NCBI GenBank assembly: GCA_050302475.1
Contig: JBNLBF010000012.1
Location: forward strand, 24,484 to 88,483
Direction: 5' to 3'
DNA from: NORP23 sp050302475
GTDB taxonomy: Bacteria; Pseudomonadota; Alphaproteobacteria; Rhodobacterales; Rhodobacteraceae
Length of the DNA: 64,000 bases
The notes beneath the pieces are model-generated. The model was not told the DNA's origin and ran no database searches. It worked only from the letters and a program-made list of their open reading frames with translations. Shown in pieces: positions 8,843-17,557 of the stretch. The position numbers were made by a program, and so were the translations under genes. The stretch's first letter is position 1, and every line of letters starts with the position of its first letter.

Positions 8843-9806
8843 CCACGTTGGCGAACTGCGTTCCGGCCTCTCCGTCCGGTTTGTCCCAATCGCGTTTCAC
8901 GCCAAGATAAAGGACAATCACGGAGGCAATAAAGATGGAGGAATAGGTCCCGATGATAATCCCGAAGATCATCGCGAAGGTAAACCCGCTGATCACCTGC
9001 CCCCCAAGGAAATAGAGCGCAAACAGGGCGATCAATGTCGTCAGGGACGTCATGATCGTGCGCGAGAGCGTTTCGTTGATCGAGAGGTTCAACAGCTCTT
9101 TCAGTTCCATCTTTTTAAATTTGCGCAGGTTCTCGCGAACGCGGTCAAACACGACCACCGTATCGTTCAGCGAATAGCCGACGATGGTCAGGATGGCCGC
9201 AATGATGGTCAGGTTGAACTCGATCTGCGTGACACAGAACACTCCGATGGTGATCAGCACGTCATGGACCAGCGCCGCCACCGCCCCGACGGAGAATTGC
9301 CATTCAAACCGCAGCCAGATGTAGAACAACACCGCCGCGACCGCGAGGACAACGGCAAGCACACCGGCCTGAATCAGCTCACCGGACACTTTTGCACCGA
9401 CGCTGTCAGTTTGTTTGTAGATGATGCCGGGATATTCTTTGTCCAGCTCGGCTTTGACCTGAATAATCGTGTCATTCTGGACCGCCGGGTCTTCATCCTG
9501 CTGTTCGATCCGGATCAGCAGCAGATGCTGGTCAGCCGTCAGTGCATCGGCGGAACTGACCTGTGTGACGGATATGTCCCCAAGGTCGAGTGCATTCAGA
9601 ACGGAACGTGTTCCAGCCTCGTCCACGGTATCGGGCGTTTCCGCAAGGATCAGTGTCCCGCCCCTGAAATCGATGCCGTAATTCAAGCCCATGCTGAAGA
9701 ACGCCCCAAACGAGCCGAGGATCAGCAGCAATGACAGCGCAATTGCCGGTTTCGATACCCCGAAAAAATCGAAGTTGGTTTCGCTTTTGACAAGTTTCAA
9801 ACGCAT
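8835..9806 (-). CDS. secF: Protein translocase subunit SecF
   Basis: A 323-residue inner-membrane protein with six transmembrane segments and a periplasmic loop after the first. It works with SecD and YajC in the SecYEG holo-translocon, using the proton gradient to pull preproteins through. FFSMGLNYGIDFRGGTLI and GYSLNDTVVVFDRVREN are SecF family motifs. The gene starts 8 bases after the secD stop and overlaps the tauE-like gene by 8 bases. Confidence 0.96.
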   Translation of the reverse strand: MRLKLVKSETNFDFFGVSKPAIALSLLLILGSFGAFFSMGLNYGIDFRGGTLILAETPDTVDEAGTRSVLNALDLGDISVTQVSSADALTADQHLLLIRIEQQDEDPAVQNDTIIQVKAELDKEYPGIIYKQTDSVGAKVSGELIQAGVLAVVLAVAAVLFYIWLRFEWQFSVGAVAALVHDVLITIGVFCVTQIEFNLTIIAAILTIVGYSLNDTVVVFDRVRENLRKFKKMELKELLNLSINETLSRTIMTSLTTLIALFALYFLGGQVISGFTFAMIFGIIIGTYSSIFIASVIVLYLGVKRDWDKPDGEAGTQFANVDA

Positions 9807-9814
9807 GGTTGCAC

Positions 9815-11485
9815 CTATACCTCGATGGTTTTGGGTTTGCGGCGTTCAAGCCAGAGCGCAATCATCAAGCGCGTCACCCAGATAGCCGTGAAGACTGAAG
9901 TCACGATCCCGAAGCCGAGCGTAACAGCAAATCCCTTCACCGGACCGGAGCCGATGGCAAACAGGATCACCGCTGCAATCAGCGTGGTGATATTGGCATC
10001 CACAATGGCGGAGATGGCTTTTTCATAGCCAAGCTCAATCGCTCGGGCCGGACGTTTGCCGCCTTTCAGCTCTTCGCGGATACGTTCAAAGACCAGCACA
10101 TTGGCATCAACCGCCATCCCGATGGTCAGAACAATACCCGCAATACCCGGAAGCGTCAGCGTTGCCCCGATGACCGACAGAAGTGTGAAGATCAGCGCGA
10201 CGTTCAACAGCAGCGCAATATCCGCGAACAGCCCAAACAGGCCGTATGACAGGATCATAAAGATCAGCACCGCCACAAAGGCGACGACGGTCGCGATTTT
10301 ACCGGCATCAATGGATTCCTGCCCCAGATCGGGACCAACCGTGCGCTGTTCCAGCGGCGTGATTTCTGCAGGCAAGGCCCCTGCCCGCAGCAGGATCGCC
10401 AGTTGCGTGGCGGATTCAACGGTGAAGTTTCCGGTGATGATCCCCGCCCCGCCCGGAATCGGTTGGTTGATGCGGGGGGCCGAGATAACCTCGTTATCCA
10501 GAACGATGGCGAACAGGTTGCCAACATTGGCGGCGGTATATTCACCGAATTTGCGTCCGCCTGCCGGGTTGAAGCGGAATTCTACAGCCGGGCTGCCGTT
10601 TTGGTCAAAGCCGAGCTTTGCGTCGTCCAGTTCGTCCCCGCCGACCACGGCACCCTCTTCGAGGATATAGTAAATTCCAGCTTCATCAGGGTCGATACTG
10701 GGCAGGATCACGTTGCCGATACCGGGATTCGCATCTGCGTTGGATGTGCGCTGCTCGACCCGCAGGAATTCCAGTTTCGCGGTGCGACCGATCAGGTCCA
10801 GCAGCTCTTCGGCGGACCCGATCCCCGGGACTTGTACCAGAATGCGATCCGCACCCTGACGCTGGATCGAGGGTTCGCGAGTTCCGGCCTCGTCAACACG
10901 GCGGCGGATGATTTCCAGCGATTGTTGCATTGTACGATCATCGAGCGCCACTCGCTCGGCCTCGGAAATACGGATAACCAGCAGGCCGTCCTCGCTGGTC
11001 ACCTCAAAATCCCTCGACCCTGCGCCGGACAGCGAGACAACCGGACGGGTCAGGCCGTTCGCGATTTCAACCGCACGCGCCATGGCTTCGGGATTGCCAA
11101 TCTCGATCCGCAATTCATCGTCGGCACTTTCGGCGCGGACCACGCTGCCGATCGTGTCGCGATCTTCCCGAAGCGTATCGCGCACCTCCGGCCAGAGGCT
11201 GTCGAGACGGTCTTTGTAGACGTCTGCCACGGCAACTTCGACCAACACATGTGCCCCGCCACGCAGGTCGAGGCCCAGATTGACGATCTGCGAGGGCAGC
11301 CAGTTCGGCCAGGCATCATATTGCACCTGCTGCTCGGCTGTAAGGGCTTCGCCTTGTTCCAGCAAACCTTTGGCATCATTGTGTTTTTCGACTTTGTCAT
11401 AGAAAAAGTTCGGGGCAGCGAAGATCACTCCTGCCACGCAGGTGACAATGATTAACAATCGCTTGAACAGGGAAAATTGCAGCAT
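9815..11485 (-). CDS. secD: Protein translocase subunit SecD
   Basis: A 556-residue inner-membrane protein with one N-terminal helix, a large periplasmic domain and five C-terminal helices. The motifs are LGLDLRGGAHVLVEV near the start of the periplasmic part, RVDEAGTREPSIQRQG in the P1 region, and GMAVDANVLVFERIREE in the membrane part. It cooperates with SecF in late steps of Sec translocation. Length fits alphaproteobacterial SecD. It lies between secF (8-base gap) and yajC. The intercistronic gap to yajC holds a terminator, so the secDF level is likely lower than yajC or set by readthrough. Confidence 0.96.
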   Translation of the reverse strand: MLQFSLFKRLLIIVTCVAGVIFAAPNFFYDKVEKHNDAKGLLEQGEALTAEQQVQYDAWPNWLPSQIVNLGLDLRGGAHVLVEVAVADVYKDRLDSLWPEVRDTLREDRDTIGSVVRAESADDELRIEIGNPEAMARAVEIANGLTRPVVSLSGAGSRDFEVTSEDGLLVIRISEAERVALDDRTMQQSLEIIRRRVDEAGTREPSIQRQGADRILVQVPGIGSAEELLDLIGRTAKLEFLRVEQRTSNADANPGIGNVILPSIDPDEAGIYYILEEGAVVGGDELDDAKLGFDQNGSPAVEFRFNPAGGRKFGEYTAANVGNLFAIVLDNEVISAPRINQPIPGGAGIITGNFTVESATQLAILLRAGALPAEITPLEQRTVGPDLGQESIDAGKIATVVAFVAVLIFMILSYGLFGLFADIALLLNVALIFTLLSVIGATLTLPGIAGIVLTIGMAVDANVLVFERIREELKGGKRPARAIELGYEKAISAIVDANITTLIAAVILFAIGSGPVKGFAVTLGFGIVTSVFTAIWVTRLMIALWLERRKPKTIEV

Positions 11486-11503
11486 TGCTACGCAACCTCA
11501 TGG

Positions 11504-11523
11504 AAAAGCCGCCCGAAGGCGGC
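11504..11523 (-). terminator. Rho-independent terminator with UUCG loop between yajC and secD
   Basis: On the minus strand GCCGCC, TTCG, GGCGGC, then TTTT: a 6-bp GC stem (11508-11513 and 11518-11523), an extra-stable UUCG tetraloop and a T-tract (opposite 11504-11507). It starts within 10 bases of the yajC stop and lies 19 bases before the secD ATG, so it is placed inside the operon. Confidence 0.85.
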
Positions 11524-11528
11524 CCTTG

Positions 11529-11855
11529 TTATTCTGTGGGTTCTGTTTTGCTCAGGACATTGGAGAGCGTGTGTTTCATCACCTTGACCTTGACGTTCGG
11601 GGCGATTTCAACTTCGATCTCGCGTTCGTCGATCACTTTGCTGATCTTTCCGACAATCCCGCCGGCAGTGACAACCTGATCCCCACGGCGCACGGCGGCA
11701 ACCATAGCCTGATGTTCCTTCAGCTTTTTCTGCTGTGGACGGATCAACAGGAAATACATGATCGCGAAGATCAGGATAAGCGGCAGGAAGCTGCCAAAAG
11801 CGGCAGCGGAACCGCCTGCGCCTGCGGCCTGTGCATAGGCTGGTGATGCGAACAT
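11529..11855 (-). CDS. yajC: Preprotein translocase subunit YajC
   Basis: A 108-residue small membrane protein with a single hydrophobic helix (FLPLILIFAIMYFLLI) followed by RPQQKKLKEHQAMV and RRGDQVVTAGGIVGKI, the standard YajC signature. It is a non-essential partner of SecDF in the holo-translocon. It is the first gene of the yajC-secD-secF-tauE run, with its stop immediately followed by the terminator described separately. The N-terminal Ala/Gly stretch (AGAGGSAAAFGS) is usual for alphaproteobacterial forms. Confidence 0.95.
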   Translation of the reverse strand: MFASPAYAQAAGAGGSAAAFGSFLPLILIFAIMYFLLIRPQQKKLKEHQAMVAAVRRGDQVVTAGGIVGKISKVIDEREIEVEIAPNVKVKVMKHTLSNVLSKTEPTE

Positions 11856-12027
11856 TATTGACCCCTTATTTAATAGCGCATTCGCCTGTTCAAATTTGCG
11901 CGGACCCTAAAGCGGAGGCTGGCGAATGGCAAGCCGTCCTATGCAGAAACGCGACATCAGGGCACGAGGTAAGAATTCGTCCCTGATCTTGCAAGTTGTA
12001 GAAAAAGTTTATTCAAGCGCTGAATTG

Positions 12028-12222
12028 TCAGCCCTGACGTTTCAGATAGGGTTGGAGAAACATGACGATACCGCTGAAGAACATCAGCGCGAGAGGCAGA
12101 AGTGGCAGGTAATAAATCCATTCCACGGTAGTGCCCATCCCCGACGCGATGAAAACCGTGGCAACGGTTATGGTGAATATAACTGCGCACCAGCGGTGTA
12201 ATTGGCGAGAGAATTTCGTCAT
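12028..12222 (-). CDS. Small two-helix membrane protein of the arsR operon
   Basis: A 64-residue protein consisting almost wholly of two membrane helices (CAVIFTITVATVFIASGM and LPLLPLALMFFSGIVMFL) with a basic N-terminus and C-terminus (MTKFSRQLHRW, LKRQG). AAGGA at good spacing precedes the ATG, and the gene starts 15 bases after the SRPBCC stop, so I treat it as real and co-transcribed. I do not recognise a named family. The pattern of conserved RQLHRW before the helix is seen in small membrane proteins carried next to ArsR-SRPBCC pairs, but the function is unknown. Confidence 0.7.
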   Translation of the reverse strand: MTKFSRQLHRWCAVIFTITVATVFIASGMGTTVEWIYYLPLLPLALMFFSGIVMFLQPYLKRQG

Positions 12223-12237
12223 AATATGTCCTTCTGT

Positions 12238-12642
12238 TCAAGCTGTTCGCGACAGCAGTGTTTCGAGATTGTCGAGGAAAGCTGCCCAACCAGACCGTGC
12301 GCCACCGAATTCCTGCTTCTGGTTCAAGAGGAATCCGCTTTGTTCCATCCTTAGGTGCGTGCCCATGGGTGTTGGCGCAAAACTCCACGTGACCTCGCTG
12401 CACAGTTCGAACGCGTTCCATGTATAGGAGAGACGCTCCATAGGTTGGACGTCGATGACACGGCATTCGATCTCTCCCCACGCCGCGGTGAATCGAAACT
12501 CAGCGCCGATATGGGGTTGGAAATCCGTTGACATCAGCCATTCGGCCATCAGTTCGGGATCGCTGATCGCGCGCCAAACGCGTTCCAGCGGAAACGGCAA
12601 ATCGCGTTCGATGACGACCGACCGGGTTTCTGTTGCCGTCAT
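12238..12642 (-). CDS. SRPBCC/AHSA1-domain protein
   Basis: A 134-residue cytoplasmic protein of the START-like (Bet v1) fold. The family pattern is clear: VIERDLPFPLERVWRAISDPELMAEWL at the start, FRFTAAWGEIECRVIDVQPMERLSYTW in the middle and GWAAFLDNLETLL at the end. These proteins form a hydrophobic ligand cavity. AHSA1-like bacterial members usually sit next to an ArsR regulator, as here, and most are uncharacterised. The ATG overlaps the arsR stop by four bases, so the two are translationally coupled. Confidence 0.88.
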   Translation of the reverse strand: MTATETRSVVIERDLPFPLERVWRAISDPELMAEWLMSTDFQPHIGAEFRFTAAWGEIECRVIDVQPMERLSYTWNAFELCSEVTWSFAPTPMGTHLRMEQSGFLLNQKQEFGGARSGWAAFLDNLETLLSRTA

Positions 12643-12962
12643 TGGTCCATCCTCCGCAGCAGGTCTTCGAGGCGGTCAATCCGACCTTCCCAGAATGCCG
12701 TCATGCGCACGGTCCAATCGACGAGAGGCGTGAGTGCATCATAGTTTGGGGTGTAAAAGGTGTTCCGCCCCTCGACCCGATCACGGACCATATTGGCCTG
12801 TTTCAGTTGGCCGAGATGTTTGGAAACTGCTGGCTGCGAGACACCTGCTATTTCCGTTAGGCTTCGCACACTCTGATCTGGGTGGGCGCACAGATGTTCG
12901 AATATTGTCCGTCGCGTCGGGTCACCGAGCGCACGGAATAAGAGGTCGTTTGATTGAGTCAT
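12639..12962 (-). CDS. ArsR-family winged-helix repressor
   Basis: A 107-residue DNA-binding protein. DPTRRTIFEHLCAHP and the helix-turn-helix VRSLTEIAGVSQPAVSKHLGQL (about residues 32-54) are typical of the ArsR subgroup paired with SRPBCC proteins. The recognised metal-binding Cys motif ELCVCDL is absent, so a metal sensor role is unlikely and the ligand is unknown. It is first in the operon. A perfect 17-bp inverted repeat starts three bases upstream of the start codon and takes in the ribosome-binding site, which fits autorepression. Confidence 0.9.
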   Translation of the reverse strand: MTQSNDLLFRALGDPTRRTIFEHLCAHPDQSVRSLTEIAGVSQPAVSKHLGQLKQANMVRDRVEGRNTFYTPNYDALTPLVDWTVRMTAFWEGRIDRLEDLLRRMDQ

Positions 12963-12965
12963 ATC

Positions 12966-13006
12966 ATCACCATTTGGTTATGTATTACTCATAACCAAAT
13001 GGTGAT
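12966..13006. promoter_or_regulatory. Perfect 17-bp inverted repeat: probable ArsR operator
   Basis: ATCACCATTTGGTTATG (12966-12982) and its exact reverse complement (12990-13006) flank a 7-base spacer TATTACT. The repeat begins three bases before the arsR ATG and covers its GGTGAT ribosome site. It is a dimer operator or an mRNA hairpin that hides the ribosome site; either would give autoregulation of the arsR-SRPBCC operon. Confidence 0.75.
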
Positions 13007-13023
13007 GTTTTGGTCAAGCACAA

Positions 13024-14196
13024 TTATTGCGCTGGCATGCCCTTTTCGATCAGGCGTACCCAGTAGGACGACCCGAAGGGAATCGCCTCGTCATTGAAAT
13101 CATAGTCGGGGTGGTGGAGCGTCGCGCTGTCGCCGTTGCCAACCCAGATATAGGCGCCGGGGCGGGCCTCTAGCATATAGGAGAAATCCTCGCCCCCCAT
13201 GGAGGGGAGGAGTTGGTCGTCGACCTTGTCCGGCCCTACAATCTCGCGCGCGACATCAGCGGCAAAACGGGTCTGATCCTCGTGATTGACGGTCGGAGGG
13301 TAGCCACGGGTATAGGTGACATTGGCGGTCGCGCCGAACGCCCTTGCGGTGTTTTCGGCGACGATCTTCACCTTTTCCTCGACCATATCGCGGGTTTCCG
13401 GTTTCAGCGTCCGCACGGTGCCTTTTAACAGAACATGTTGCGGGATGATGTTGAACGCGTTCGAAGACGTCTCGAAACTGGTGACAGACACAACCGCGCT
13501 ATCAAGCGGATCGGTACTTCGCGACACGATGGATTGCAGCGCCACCACGATCTGGCTGGCCACCAGCGTCGTATCGACATTGTCATGCGGGAAGGCGGCG
13601 TGGCCACCCAACCCTTCGACCGCGATTTCGATTGTGTCAGTCGCTGCCATCATTGGCCCGGCAGCAATCGCAAATTCGCCGATCCCCAGCGAGGGACCGT
13701 TATGCATCCCGTAAACTTCCTGAATGCCGAAGCGGTCCATCAGGCCATCCTCGACCATCTCGCGGCCACCACCTCCGCCTTCCTCAGCGGGTTGGAAGAT
13801 GAGAACCGCCGTGCCGTCAAAATTCCGGGTTTCCGCCAGATAGGCCCCTGCCCCCAGCAGCATCGCCGTGTGACCGTCATGCCCGCAGGCATGCATCGCC
13901 CCGTCGGTTTTGGAGGCATATTCCTTGCCGGTCGTTTCATGGATCGGCAGCGCATCCATATCGGCGCGCAGGCCAATGACGCGGCCGGACCGGTTGGTTT
14001 TGCCGTGGATCACGCCAACAACACCGGTGCGGCCAAGACCGGTCACGACCTCGTCACAGCCAAACGATTTCAACTTTTCTTCGACAACTTTCGAGGTCCG
14101 ATGGGTTTCAAACAGGATTTCGGGATGTTCGTGCAAATCCCGTCGCCAAGCGGTGATGTCGTCGTGAAGGTCTGCGAAACGGTTGATGGTGGGCAT
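13024..14196 (-). CDS. M20-family amidohydrolase (hippurate hydrolase/IAA-amino acid hydrolase-like)
   Basis: A 390-residue cytoplasmic metalloamidase. The motifs are RRDLHEHPEILFETHRTS, GLRADMDALPI, MHACGHDGHTAMLLG, FQPAEEGGGG and a C-terminal LLPSMGGEDFSYML with the metal-ligand Glu and Asp. The family hydrolyses N-acyl amino acids to amino acid and carboxylate. It begins seven bases after the argE-like gene stop, so the two are co-transcribed. Together with the divergent Opp importer they suggest hydrolysis of imported N-acylated amino acids or short peptides. The ortholog class is clear; the exact substrate is not. Confidence 0.9.
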   Translation of the reverse strand: MPTINRFADLHDDITAWRRDLHEHPEILFETHRTSKVVEEKLKSFGCDEVVTGLGRTGVVGVIHGKTNRSGRVIGLRADMDALPIHETTGKEYASKTDGAMHACGHDGHTAMLLGAGAYLAETRNFDGTAVLIFQPAEEGGGGGREMVEDGLMDRFGIQEVYGMHNGPSLGIGEFAIAAGPMMAATDTIEIAVEGLGGHAAFPHDNVDTTLVASQIVVALQSIVSRSTDPLDSAVVSVTSFETSSNAFNIIPQHVLLKGTVRTLKPETRDMVEEKVKIVAENTARAFGATANVTYTRGYPPTVNHEDQTRFAADVAREIVGPDKVDDQLLPSMGGEDFSYMLEARPGAYIWVGNGDSATLHHPDYDFNDEAIPFGSSYWVRLIEKGMPAQ

Positions 14197-14203
14197 GGGG
14201 TCC

Positions 14204-15367
14204 TCAGCAAAGATGGTCGATGATTTTTCGGATGAAGTCTTCGCCTGCGCGAAGCTGCGAGATTTCTATATATTCGTTCGGCTGGTGCGCCTGTTCGATT
14301 GAACCGGGGCCGCAAACGACGGTGGAATATCCGCCCTCCTGAAACTGACCGCCCTCGGTCGCGTAAGACACGACGTGGTCTGCGTTGTCGCCTGTCAGGC
14401 TGCGGGCCAAACGCTCTGCCGCGCCGTCACTTTCGGTGCCGAGCGGGGGCGTGATCGCGATGACATTTATATCAATAGATGTCTCTGGCTGTATCGCCTG
14501 CATTTCGGCTTCGACCTCTGCCACATAGGCGCGGTAGCGATCCAGCCAGTCCTGTATTTTTTCTGTGGGTATCGGGCGAATATCGGTCATGAGCCGGCAT
14601 TCTGCTGCGGTAATATTATGTGCCGTGCCGCCATTGATAACCCCGTTATGCAAGGTCGTATAAGGCGGTACATAGCCAAGCTTTTCGATCACCGGATCAA
14701 GGCTAGAACGGTTCGCGACCATCTGGTCCTGATGCCAGGACACCAGTTTAGCGGCAAAGGTCACGGCGGAAACGCCGGTGTGCACCAGACTGGAATGGAC
14801 GGGAAAGCCGGTTACGACGGTTTCCATTTCCAGAATGCCCTTGTGGCCATTCACGACCTGCATCATCGAGGGCTCGCCAACAATGACAGCCTTTGCGCGC
14901 GGCAGATTGTTGGCCATTTCGGCAATCATGGACGGCGCACCAAGGCAGCCTGTTTCTTCGTCATATGAAAAGGCCAGCTGGATCGGCGCTTTCAGATCAG
15001 CGGCAACCATATCCGGGACAGCCGCCAGCATCAGAGCCAGAAATCCCTTCATATCGCAGGTTCCACGCCCAAAAAGCTTCCCGTCCCTTTCGGTAAGTGT
15101 AAACGGATCGCTGTCCCAGTCCTGATCTTCGACCGGAACGCAATCTGTATGCCCGGACAAGATGATCCCACCCGCAACGTCTGGGCCAATCTGTGCGTAA
15201 AGATTTGCTTTCTCGCCGGTTTCATCGAGCACACGATAGGTAGGAATGCCAAACCCGCTCAGATAATCTGCAATGAAACCAAGGATCGGAAAGTTTGATT
15301 TGGAGGATGTCGTGTCGATCGCCACAAGTTCGGCCAGCATTTCTTCGGTACTGTATTTACGAGACAT
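14204..15367 (-). CDS. argE: M20-family deacetylase, acetylornithine deacetylase type
   Basis: A 387-residue cytoplasmic zinc hydrolase. ILSGHTDCVPVEDQDWDSDPF, FGRGTCDMKGFLALML, SYDEETGCLGA and the catalytic Glu region match the ArgE subgroup of M20. The expected reaction is removal of acetate from N2-acetylornithine, but the ArgE subgroup also contains enzymes for other N-acyl substrates. The context is catabolic (M20 amidohydrolase next door, peptide importer divergent) and not with arginine biosynthesis genes, so the substrate may differ. The start at 15367 is supported by AGGTTTC and by homology of MSRKYSTEEMLAELVAIDTTS. It is divergent from the oppD gene. Confidence 0.84.
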   Translation of the reverse strand: MSRKYSTEEMLAELVAIDTTSSKSNFPILGFIADYLSGFGIPTYRVLDETGEKANLYAQIGPDVAGGIILSGHTDCVPVEDQDWDSDPFTLTERDGKLFGRGTCDMKGFLALMLAAVPDMVAADLKAPIQLAFSYDEETGCLGAPSMIAEMANNLPRAKAVIVGEPSMMQVVNGHKGILEMETVVTGFPVHSSLVHTGVSAVTFAAKLVSWHQDQMVANRSSLDPVIEKLGYVPPYTTLHNGVINGGTAHNITAAECRLMTDIRPIPTEKIQDWLDRYRAYVAEVEAEMQAIQPETSIDINVIAITPPLGTESDGAAERLARSLTGDNADHVVSYATEGGQFQEGGYSTVVCGPGSIEQAHQPNEYIEISQLRAGEDFIRKIIDHLC

Positions 15368-15523
15368 GAAACCTCCAATCCGGAAATGATCCTGTGCCTG
15401 AGGTCACGCCTCGTCAAGTCAAATACGGGATTGTCGTCGGGGAAATCTTAGTGTTTACTCCACGCTAACTATCGGGAAAACCCGAAGAGCCCGCGTCAGA
15501 AGGGCGAGACACAGGGAGTCTGA
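15368..15523. promoter_or_regulatory. Divergent promoter region argE/oppD
   Basis: 156 bases separate two divergent starts, so both promoters should lie here. The oppD start has AGGGAG at 15513-15518, 5 bases before the ATG. A short inverted repeat CGGGAAAACCCG is seen near 15473-15484. No clear sigma70 boxes or operator could be assigned. Confidence 0.5.
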
Positions 15524-16528
15524 ATGCTGGACCAAAACGCTAACGTCCTCGACGTTGCGAACCTGAAGACTGTTTTCAAGACACGTGATGGCATGGTGCA
15601 TGCCGTTAACGGGGTGAGCTTCTCTCTCGCGCCTGGCGAGTTGCTGGGTATTGTTGGGGAAAGCGGGTCCGGGAAATCCGTGACCATGATGTCTCTGCTG
15701 AAGTTGCTACCCATGCCACCGGCGGAAATCCAAGGTGGATCGATTACCTTTGACGGTCAGGATGTGCGCGCCATGTCCGAAGATCGCCTGCGTCGTCTGC
15801 GCGGTGGCGAAATCGGGTTTATTTTTCAGGATCCGATGACGTCATTGAACCCGGTGTTCAATGTCGGTTTCCAGCTGATGGAGCCGCTGCGCGTGCATAT
15901 GGGCATGTCCAAGTCCGCCGCGCGGGTGCGGGCGAAAGAATTGCTGGAACTGGTCGGCATTCCGGATGCGGAGCGCCGTTTGAAGGACTACCCGCACCAG
16001 TTTTCCGGCGGGATGCGGCAACGCGTGATGATCGCGATTGCGTTGGCCTGTGATCCGAAGGTTCTAATCGCCGACGAACCCACAACCGCGCTGGATGTGA
16101 CCATTCAGGCGCAGATTCTGGAGCTGGTGAAAGGCCTTCGTGAAAAGCTGGGCATGGCGATTATCTGGATCACACATGACCTTGGCGTTGTCGCGGAAAT
16201 CGCGGATCGGGTGGCAGTGATGTATGCCGGGCAGATCGTGGAACATGCGCCGGTGAAAGAACTGTTCCGCAACCCGCAGCATCCATATACGCGCGCCCTG
16301 CTGGAAACCTTGCCCAAGGTCGAAGGACCAAGGAACGATAGGCTTCTGTCGATCGAAGGGCAGCCGCCCTCCTTATCCGAAGCCCCATCCACCTGCGAAT
16401 TTGCACCACGCTGCAAATATGCGTTCGACCGCTGTCTTGCCGAAAACCCATTACGTAGTCCGGTCGGGAATGATCATGACGTCGCCTGCTGGTGGGATCC
16501 CACAACCGGAGGGCCGCGCGATGCTTGA
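15524..16528 (+). CDS. oppD: Opp/Dpp ABC importer ATP-binding protein (OppD/DppD)
   Basis: A 334-residue cytoplasmic ATPase. Walker A GESGSGKSV, Q-loop region FIFQDPMTSLNP, signature FSGGMRQRV, Walker B VLIADEPTTALD and switch His in WITHDLGVV are intact. The C-terminal oligopeptide-transport region ending FAPRCKYAFDRC has the cysteines found in OppD/DppD proteins, which may bind an Fe-S cluster. It is the first gene of a five-gene importer operon whose order is D-F-A-B-C. It ends eight bases inside the next gene. Confidence 0.93.
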   Translation: MLDQNANVLDVANLKTVFKTRDGMVHAVNGVSFSLAPGELLGIVGESGSGKSVTMMSLLKLLPMPPAEIQGGSITFDGQDVRAMSEDRLRRLRGGEIGFIFQDPMTSLNPVFNVGFQLMEPLRVHMGMSKSAARVRAKELLELVGIPDAERRLKDYPHQFSGGMRQRVMIAIALACDPKVLIADEPTTALDVTIQAQILELVKGLREKLGMAIIWITHDLGVVAEIADRVAVMYAGQIVEHAPVKELFRNPQHPYTRALLETLPKVEGPRNDRLLSIEGQPPSLSEAPSTCEFAPRCKYAFDRCLAENPLRSPVGNDHDVACWWDPTTGGPRDA

Positions 16529-17504
16529 TGGAACCAAACCACTGGTGAAAGTCGACGATCTGAAAATGCATTTCCCGATCTACAAGGGACTGCTGCGCCG
16601 TCGTGTTGGGGAAGTTAAAGCCGTCGATGGGGTCTCGTTCGAAATTTACGAGGGCGATACACTGGGGCTGGTCGGCGAGAGCGGTTGCGGAAAATCGACG
16701 GTCGGTCGCGCCATACTGCGCCTATATGATATCACCGAGGGCGAGGTTGAAATCGACGATACCGTCATTTCAACCCTTTCAGGCGAAAAACTGCGCGATA
16801 TGCGCCCGCGGATGCAGATGATTTTTCAGGACCCGCAGGCAAGCCTGAATCCGCGTATGACGGTTGGCTCGATCATTGCAGAACCGCTTGATGAACATAC
16901 AAAAATGTCCCGCAAAGAGAAGCAGGCCAAAGTCGGCGAACTGATGGATGCTGTCGGCCTTGCGCGGCGTTACGCGGACCGCTACCCACACGAGTTTTCC
17001 GGCGGCCAGCGCCAGCGGATCGGGATTGCGCGGGCGCTGGCTCTCAATCCGAAATTTATTGTCTGCGACGAACCGATTGCCGCACTCGATGTGTCGATTC
17101 AGGCGCAGGTTGTGAATCTGTTGGAGGATTTGCAGCAGGAATTTGGCCTAACCTATCTGTTCATCAGCCACGACTTGTCGATGGTGCGCCATCTGGCGAC
17201 GCGGGTGGCGGTGATGTATCTGGGCAAAATCGCTGAACTGGCGCCGCGTGACGCGCTGTATGCGGACCCGAAACATCCCTACACTCAGGCGCTGCTATCG
17301 GCGGTGCCGCACCCCGATCCAACCGGAGAACGCAAGATCGAACGGATCATTCTGAAGGGCGATGTGCCCTCCCCCGCCAATCCCCCCAACGGCTGCAATT
17401 TCTGCACACGCTGCCCGAAGGTCATGGAGATTTGTCGTTCCGAAACACCGGAATGGCGAGAAGTTGATGCCGGGCGCTACGTCGCCTGTCATCTGTATAC
17501 GTAA
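16521..17504 (+). CDS. oppF: Opp/Dpp ABC importer ATP-binding protein (OppF/DppF)
   Basis: A 327-residue ATPase partner of the preceding protein. GESGCGKST, FQDPQASLNPRM, FSGGQRQRIGIARAL, DEPIAALD and FISHDLSMV are the standard motifs, and a cysteine-containing C-terminus (NGCNFCTRCPKVMEIC) follows. The usual Walker B TSALD is IAALD here, a conservative change. The ATG at 16521 is chosen because GGAGGG lies 7 bases before it and it overlaps the oppD end by 8 bases; the longer reading frame upstream is inside oppD. Translational coupling is likely. Confidence 0.93.
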   Translation: MLDGTKPLVKVDDLKMHFPIYKGLLRRRVGEVKAVDGVSFEIYEGDTLGLVGESGCGKSTVGRAILRLYDITEGEVEIDDTVISTLSGEKLRDMRPRMQMIFQDPQASLNPRMTVGSIIAEPLDEHTKMSRKEKQAKVGELMDAVGLARRYADRYPHEFSGGQRQRIGIARALALNPKFIVCDEPIAALDVSIQAQVVNLLEDLQQEFGLTYLFISHDLSMVRHLATRVAVMYLGKIAELAPRDALYADPKHPYTQALLSAVPHPDPTGERKIERIILKGDVPSPANPPNGCNFCTRCPKVMEICRSETPEWREVDAGRYVACHLYT

Positions 17505-17557
17505 CCACAGAGGTGGGGCCAAACCCCGCCCATAACCAAACTAACGGAGAAGGACTT

